A stretch of 64,000 bases of DNA from Allomuricauda sp. TY007. Its GTDB lineage: Bacteria > Bacteroidota > Bacteroidia > Flavobacteriales > Flavobacteriaceae. Numbering within the stretch: the first letter of the stretch is position 1; each line of letters starts with the position of its first letter. The DNA lies in NCBI RefSeq assembly GCF_010468565.1, contig NZ_WUEG01000010.1, positions 1 through 64,000 of the forward strand, in the 5' to 3' direction. The notes under the pieces were generated by a model. The model was not told where the DNA came from and did not search any database. It saw only the letters and a list, made by a program, of their open reading frames with translations. Made by a program: the position numbers and the translations under genes. Below are positions 59,129 to 64,000 of the stretch, piece by piece.

Positions 59129-61666
59129 ATGGGGAAGCACAACACTGGATTTTCTTGGTTGCTAAAAATGGCGTGGCGTGATGGTAAGGCAAGTTATGGT
59201 AAGCTATTATTATTTGTATTCTCTATAACCTTGGGCGTGGCCGCTGTAGTCAGTGTCCAGTCATTTAGTGGATTGTTAAAAGAAAATATTGCTAAACAGT
59301 CCAAAGCACTTTTGGGCGCGGATTACCTTATAGAAAGTGATAGGCCCGTCAACGATAAAGTAATTGGGATTATGGATTCCTTGGGAGGGACCGATGCGCG
59401 TGAGATCAATTTTCTGTCCATGGCAGCCTTTCCGGGAAATAACGGCACCAAGCTCATGGAGGTTAGGGGAGTGGAAGGCGGTTTTCCATTTTATGGGGAA
59501 TTGGAAACCACACCCGTTTCAGCGGCAAACGATTTTAGAAACGGTGGGGCATTGGTGGATGCCACTACCATGCTTCAGCTCAACCTAAAGGTTGGCGACA
59601 GTATAAAGTTGGGGGCAGTTACCCTTCCCATAGCAGGGGAATTGGAAACAGTTCCCGGCAGTACCTCGGTTTTTGGGGCGATTGCACCACCTGTTTTGAT
59701 TCCTTTTCAATTTATTGAATCAACAGGTCTGGTACAAACAGGTAGTCGGGTTGAGTACAAATATTATTTCAAGGCCGATGAAGACCAAGATATGGCTGTA
59801 TTGGGCGAAAAAGTGGAACCCATACTGGATGCCGAAGAAGCTGATTTGGACACCCACCTATCCGAAGCGCAACGCTTGGGACGCCGTTACGAAAATTTTG
59901 GAAAATTCCTCAATCTGGTCGGTTTTATAGCATTGCTTTTGGGATGCGTAGGTATTGCCAGTGGTATGGGGATTTATGTTCAAATGAAGGTAAAATCCAT
60001 TGCCGTGCTCAAATGTTTGGGGGCTTCAAAACGGCAGAGTTACCTTATCTTCTTTGTTCAAATAGCCTGTATGGGAATCTTGGGCGGATTGCTGGGAACA
60101 GCCATTGGTTATTCGCTCCAACATTTGTTTCCCATCTTATTGGGCGATTTATTGCCCGTGGATGTTGAAATTGCCCTATCCCTTCAAAGTGTATTGCTGG
60201 GACTTTCGTTGGGATTGGCGATGTCCGTGCTCTTTGCCCTTTATCCTTTAATGAAAACCTTATATGTTTCACCTTTGCAGGCCTTGCGTGTGGTTCAGGA
60301 AACCAAATCCCGATCAAAGCGGGCTACCACAGCAGTTGGTTTGGGCATTGTATTGTTTGTATTCAGTTTTTCGTTTTGGTTGCTCGGCGACTTCATGCGT
60401 TCCTTGTTTTTTGTTGGAGGACTTTTGGTCGTCTTTTTGATTTTGACCGCAGTAGCCCGACTCTTTATGGCTATGTTGAAAAAGTTTTTCCCGTATTCGT
60501 GGGGTTTTATTGCCCGCCAGAGTTTGAAGAATTTGTTCAGGCCCCAAAATCAAACCTTGGTATTGGTATTGGCCATTGGCATTGGAACTTTTTTGATAAG
60601 CACTCTGTACTTTACAAAGGATATGCTGTTGGAGAAAGCAGCCATTGAGGATAGTGCCAACACTGCCAACATGATTTTGATGGATATTCAGAACCAACAA
60701 GTTGATGGAGTTTCCAATAGTATCAAAGCTTTGGGGTATCCAGTAATCGATAAAATTCCGATTGTGACCATGCGGGTGGAAACCCTTAAAGGAAAACATG
60801 TGGAAGATATCAGGAAAGATACCACATCGCAAGTGAGCAGATGGATTTTGAACCATGAGTTTAGGGTGACTTATCGGGACAGTCTTATTGGGTCCGAACG
60901 TATTTTGGAAGGGGACTGGGTAAATAGGGTGGATTCGGATTCCGATGTTCCCATCTCTGTGAGCAGTGATTTTGCCGATAGGGCCAAAGTAGCTATTGGG
61001 GATGCCGTTACATTTAATGTACAGGGCAGGATTATGAACACGGTGGTGCAGAGCATACGGGAAGTAGATTGGAGCAGGTTACAACCTAACTTCTCCATAG
61101 TTTTTCCATCGGGAGTACTCGAAAATGCCCCACAGTTTGGAGTAATGACCACCAGGACCACCGATGATAAAGGCTCTGCACAACTCCAGCAACAATTGGT
61201 ACGCGATTTTCCCAATGTGTCCATTTTGGATTTAAAACGAATCCTAAGTCTGTTGGAAGATATTTTAGGGAAAATTGGATGGGTCATCAACTTTATGGCC
61301 TTTTTTAGCATATTTGTTGGAGTTGCAGTGCTTATGGGAGCCATTTACAGCAGCAAGCACCAACGTGTAAAACAAGGGGCCTTGCTTCGGACTTTGGGGG
61401 CCCAAAGCTCCCAAATTTTAAAAATGATTGCCATTGAGTACGCCGTCCTCGGATTTTTAGGAGCTTTTATGGGGGTGTTGCTCGCTGTGGTGGGAAGTAC
61501 CTTGTTGGCCTATATGTTGTTTGAAACCACTTTTGCTCCCTCATGGGTGCCGTTCTTCGTGATACTTCCCGCCATTACCTTATTGGTTTTTGCCTTGGGT
61601 GTGGGAAATAGTATAAGTATTGTAAGGAACTCTCCGCTTTCCGTTTTAAAGAAGGAAAAGGAGTAG
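59129..61666 (+). CDS. ybbP: FtsX-like ABC permease, YbbP-type
   Basis: The ATG at 59129 lies one base after the ybbA stop; a TTG at 59120 would overlap it. The 845-residue protein has an N-terminal helix, a large periplasmic domain (about 50-250), helices near 260-410, a second cluster near 410-500, another periplasmic region (about 515-715) and a final FtsX block (about 720-840, GALLRTLGAQSSQILKMIAIEYAVLG). This double MacB/FtsX layout with ten helices is that of YbbP. With YbbA it likely extracts lipids from the inner membrane. Confidence 0.9.
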   Translation: MGKHNTGFSWLLKMAWRDGKASYGKLLLFVFSITLGVAAVVSVQSFSGLLKENIAKQSKALLGADYLIESDRPVNDKVIGIMDSLGGTDAREINFLSMAAFPGNNGTKLMEVRGVEGGFPFYGELETTPVSAANDFRNGGALVDATTMLQLNLKVGDSIKLGAVTLPIAGELETVPGSTSVFGAIAPPVLIPFQFIESTGLVQTGSRVEYKYYFKADEDQDMAVLGEKVEPILDAEEADLDTHLSEAQRLGRRYENFGKFLNLVGFIALLLGCVGIASGMGIYVQMKVKSIAVLKCLGASKRQSYLIFFVQIACMGILGGLLGTAIGYSLQHLFPILLGDLLPVDVEIALSLQSVLLGLSLGLAMSVLFALYPLMKTLYVSPLQALRVVQETKSRSKRATTAVGLGIVLFVFSFSFWLLGDFMRSLFFVGGLLVVFLILTAVARLFMAMLKKFFPYSWGFIARQSLKNLFRPQNQTLVLVLAIGIGTFLISTLYFTKDMLLEKAAIEDSANTANMILMDIQNQQVDGVSNSIKALGYPVIDKIPIVTMRVETLKGKHVEDIRKDTTSQVSRWILNHEFRVTYRDSLIGSERILEGDWVNRVDSDSDVPISVSSDFADRAKVAIGDAVTFNVQGRIMNTVVQSIREVDWSRLQPNFSIVFPSGVLENAPQFGVMTTRTTDDKGSAQLQQQLVRDFPNVSILDLKRILSLLEDILGKIGWVINFMAFFSIFVGVAVLMGAIYSSKHQRVKQGALLRTLGAQSSQILKMIAIEYAVLGFLGAFMGVLLAVVGSTLLAYMLFETTFAPSWVPFFVILPAITLLVFALGVGNSISIVRNSPLSVLKKEKE

Positions 61667-61972
61667 TGAACCCAATAATTACCTTGATCATTATCCATAT
61701 ACCAAACATGTGGGATAATGATTATTGTAACAACCATTGAGAGGGTTGGAGCTGAAAGGAAAACTGCTAAAAACCCCAACCTTAAACAAACTGGGCAATT
61801 TTTCTTATGGATAAAACGCTTAAATCCATTCAAAACCTACTTTTTGGGGCAATTTTTGTTGTTGACGGGGCCTGTACGGTTGTTTGAACGTTTTTTTTTT
61901 CAAAACATCTTGAAATTCACTTAATTATATTGGTGGTGTTTTTTGTTAAACTTAGTTTATCAAATCAAGACA
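61667..61972. other. Spacer between ybbP and the efflux operon
   Basis: This 306-base spacer contains a 10-bp inverted repeat near its start and several A/T runs, including nine T near 61890. I see no convincing gene in it; a 68-codon frame at 61718-61924 has no recognisable features. Confidence 0.4.
61687..61722. repeat. Ten-bp inverted repeat after ybbP
   Basis: ATCATTATCC (61687-61696) and GGATAATGAT (61713-61722) are perfect arms around 16 bases, 20 bases past the ybbP stop. No strong T-run follows, so it could be a terminator or an operator for the efflux operon about 250 bases downstream. Confidence 0.45.
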
Positions 61973-63427
61973 ATGGAAAAAAACAAAACAGAGGGGTATT
62001 ATTTAAACATCAAAAACAGACAGAGCTTCGCAGTTTTGTTTCTTTTTTCTTTTTTTGGATTGCTCTATTTCAATTGCTCTCCCAAATATTCAAACCTATC
62101 ACCTCCAATTGATGATTTTCAAGAGTTCACATCAAGCGGGGATTCCTTGATCACAGATAAGTGGTGGGAAGTCTTTAATGACGATAAATTAAACATATTG
62201 ATAGATAGCGCAATGCGGTCCAATTTAAACTTGGCTGCCACTTGGCAACAATTTTTGTCGACGAGGGCCACGGTCAGGTCCCAAGCCTCCAATAAATGGC
62301 CGGCCATTGAAGCCTCGGCCCAAACGGCAAGAACCCTTCCAGAACCGGATTTTGTTGGTGGCGAGAATACTCAGTTGGGATTTTTGTCCAGTTACGAACT
62401 CGATTTATGGGGTCGTATAGGTACTGCCGTAAACGCAGAAAAATTTAGGTCGGAAGCCAGCTATTTCGACTACCAGACCCTTTCCTTGTCACTCTCTGCC
62501 GAAATTGCCACAACTTGGTATCAATTACAGGCTGCTAAAAGACAATTACAGATTACCGAAGACCAGATCAAAACCAACGAAGCCATCATTAAACTCATAC
62601 GCTCTCGTTTTGTGGGTGGTCAACTACGAGCGGTAGATATTTTACGGCAAGCCCAGTTACTGGAAAGTACCAAGGAACAGAAGATAATTTTTGAAACCAA
62701 TATCCAACTTTTAAAAAACCAATTGGCCGTGCTTTTGGGTAAACAACCTCAAGAAGGAATTGTCTTGGATGGGGCTACTATGCCCACTGTTCCTGAATTG
62801 CCAAAAACGGGCCTGCCCTTGGAATTGGTTCGCAGAAGACCTGATTTAAAACAATCCTTTGCAACTTTGTTGGCCGCAGATAGGGATATGGCCTCAGCGG
62901 TCCAAAGTAAATATCCACGAATTACTTTGAGCGGTCGCGGACAGCTTCGTTCCAATAATTTTGATAATCTTTTTGATAATTGGGCGTATTCGTTAGCAGG
63001 TAATATTTTGGCACCTCTATTTTATGGAGGACAATTAAAGGCCGAGGTAGATAGGGCCACAGCGGTTAAGAAGCAACGATTGTACGAGTATGGGCAGGCT
63101 ACTTTGGTCGCTTTTAGAGAAGTTGAAGATGCCTTGACCCAAGATATGAAACAAGCAGAACGATTGGATAATATTGCTAGGCAACTGGAATTGGCCGAAA
63201 AAAGCAACAAGCAATTACGGGTTGAGTTTTTAAATGGCTTTAGTCCATACCTGGATGTGCTATTGGGCCTAGACCAAGAACAACAGTTGCGAAGAGATTA
63301 TGTTGCTGCCCAATTGCAGCACGTGCAAATAAGGATAGCCTTGTATCGGGCATTGGCAGGAGGATTTGATACTGGAAGAAATTTAGATGAACAAAAAAAT
63401 AAATGGGACGAATTCTATGAGCAATAA
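61973..63427 (+). CDS. TolC-family outer membrane efflux lipoprotein (NodT-like)
   Basis: The ATG at 61973 is used; an upstream TTG adds ten residues. The 484-residue protein has an N-terminal hydrophobic segment with a possible lipid Cys (FNCSPKYSNLSPP), WWEVFNDDKLNILIDSAMRSNLNLAATW (near 65-90), YELDLWGRIGTAV, and LRRPDLKQSFATLLAADRDMASA-type repeats of the outer membrane factor family (Arg-Arg-Pro-Asp near 291). It forms the outer channel of a tripartite efflux pump with the adaptor encoded next. Its stop overlaps the adaptor start by 11 bases. Confidence 0.92.
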   Translation: MEKNKTEGYYLNIKNRQSFAVLFLFSFFGLLYFNCSPKYSNLSPPIDDFQEFTSSGDSLITDKWWEVFNDDKLNILIDSAMRSNLNLAATWQQFLSTRATVRSQASNKWPAIEASAQTARTLPEPDFVGGENTQLGFLSSYELDLWGRIGTAVNAEKFRSEASYFDYQTLSLSLSAEIATTWYQLQAAKRQLQITEDQIKTNEAIIKLIRSRFVGGQLRAVDILRQAQLLESTKEQKIIFETNIQLLKNQLAVLLGKQPQEGIVLDGATMPTVPELPKTGLPLELVRRRPDLKQSFATLLAADRDMASAVQSKYPRITLSGRGQLRSNNFDNLFDNWAYSLAGNILAPLFYGGQLKAEVDRATAVKKQRLYEYGQATLVAFREVEDALTQDMKQAERLDNIARQLELAEKSNKQLRVEFLNGFSPYLDVLLGLDQEQQLRRDYVAAQLQHVQIRIALYRALAGGFDTGRNLDEQKNKWDEFYEQ

Positions 63428-64000
63428 AAAATTAGTTTTGATTTGTTTGGCCATTCTCTTGGGAGGAATATTGGTGACAACACTCATATTTTCCACCGAA
63501 CCCGAAGCACAACAGGAAGGAGCCACCATTGAAACCGCTATTTTGGTAGATGTGGTACCGGTGGAGAAAGGTACTTTTGCCCCTACCATTGTGGCAACAG
63601 GTACCGTGCAACCCGTGGAGGATGTAATTCTCAGCCCTTTGGTTTCGGGGCAGATCATTCGTCGTGATCCAGCATTCACTCCCGGTGGTTTTGTAAAAAA
63701 GGGAGAAGTGTTGCTGCAGATAGACCCATCAGACTATCAAAATACATTGGAGCTCCGAAAAAGCGAATTGCTGCAATCCGAAACAACTTTGGCCACCGAA
63801 ATGGGACGGCAACAAATTGCGGAACAAGATCTTCAGCTCATAAACAACGATTCCTTGTTCGGAGATAACCCACTTTCCGACAACGAAACACAATTGGTTC
63901 TCCGTAAGCCCCAATTAAATGCGGTGAAGGCTACCATTGAAGCTGCACGAGCATCCGTAAACCAAGCACAATTAAATTTGGACCGCACCACCATACGTGC
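63417..64000 (+). CDS. RND efflux periplasmic adaptor (HlyD/MFP family), N-terminal part
   Basis: The frame from the ATG at 63417 is open to the window end, 194 codons, and is cut there. It has an N-terminal membrane anchor (LVLICLAILLGGILVTTLIF), the first lipoyl half (GTVQPVEDVILSPLVSGQI near 63-81 and GGFVKKGEVLLQIDPSDYQ near 90-108) and the start of a coiled-coil hairpin rich in Gln, Leu and Glu, then NQAQLNLDRTTIRA, the return into the lipoyl half. The TolC-like gene overlaps it by 11 bases. A pump gene is expected just past the window. Confidence 0.92.
   Translation, partial: MSNKKLVLICLAILLGGILVTTLIFSTEPEAQQEGATIETAILVDVVPVEKGTFAPTIVATGTVQPVEDVILSPLVSGQIIRRDPAFTPGGFVKKGEVLLQIDPSDYQNTLELRKSELLQSETTLATEMGRQQIAEQDLQLINNDSLFGDNPLSDNETQLVLRKPQLNAVKATIEAARASVNQAQLNLDRTTIR

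Noticed and set aside
61718..61924. A 68-codon frame between ybbP and the efflux operon
   Set aside because: It begins inside the 10-bp inverted repeat, has no domain or signal peptide and runs through A/T-rich spacer.
1..64000. CRISPR arrays, insertion sequences, integrases, tRNA or rRNA genes
   Set aside because: I saw no regularly spaced short repeats, transposase-like proteins, terminal inverted repeats with duplications, or tRNA/rRNA-like sequences.

Overview
The window reads as chromosome of a marine-type member of the Bacteroidota, most likely Flavobacteriaceae. Reasons: moderate-to-low GC, start codons preceded by A-rich rather than Shine-Dalgarno sequence, several promoters with the Bacteroidota -7 element TAnnTTTG, SusC/SusD pairs, a triple-Y/LuxR sensor-regulator, many SPII lipoproteins, and TonB receptors with a carboxypeptidase-like N-terminal domain. 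I saw no rRNA, tRNA, insertion sequence, phage gene or CRISPR array. Both ends cut genes: a gluconate 2-dehydrogenase subunit 3-like protein on the left and an RND adaptor protein on the right.

Layout. (1) 0.5-18 kb: a polysaccharide utilisation locus with a triple-Y regulator, SusC, SusD, a three-LamG lipoprotein, two tandem GH144-type (endo-beta-1,2-glucanase family) lipoproteins, an alpha/beta-hydrolase esterase, a GH3 beta-glucosidase and an S1 sulfatase. The predicted target is a beta-1,2-glucan, possibly substituted. A TerC-type membrane protein follows. (2) 19-23.6 kb (left to right): a TonB receptor, a Cys-rich exported protein, a Crp/Fnr-type regulator and an aldo/keto reductase. (3) 23.8-25.9 kb: a nitrosative-stress cluster (Rrf2 regulator, Ric/YtfE, small membrane protein, group III truncated haemoglobin) with a repeated operator GGACA-N4-TGTCC. 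(4) 26-35.3 kb: a nitrous oxide reductase cluster (cytochrome c, fasciclin protein, clade II-like NosZ, membrane protein, NosL, flavin-type protein, NosD, NosF, NosY, oxidase-like membrane protein) with a divergent second Rrf2 gene. (5) 35.3-51.4 kb: a nitrate/nitrite assimilation locus (MobA, DUF7009, NarX-like kinase, DUF4202, NirD, NirB, siroheme methyltransferase, NarK, porin, NarL-like regulator, a nitrate reductase/FAD-reductase fusion, a rubredoxin-tailed protein). (6) 51.6-64 kb: carboxylesterase, luciferase-like monooxygenase plus ArsR, Tat-exported Gfo/Idh oxidoreductase, TolB-like propeller protein, TesA divergent from YbbA/YbbP, and the start of a tripartite efflux operon.

How it fits together. 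The nitrate locus imports nitrate through the porin and NarK and reduces it with the Nas fusion protein. NirBD then reduces nitrite to ammonium, with siroheme and molybdopterin guanylation supplied locally. Its promoters share TACGTAT heptamers arranged as NarL-style 7-2-7 boxes, and a NarX-like sensor and NarL-like regulator are encoded in the same locus, so this looks like a self-contained nitrate regulon. The neighbouring nos and NO-stress clusters indicate N2O respiration and NO defence. No NO-forming nitrite reductase or NO reductase is present here. The most novel items are the 7-2-7 regulon, the Rrf2 operators, the FNR-like box placed near -41 at the nos operon, and the rubredoxin-tailed Nas partner.
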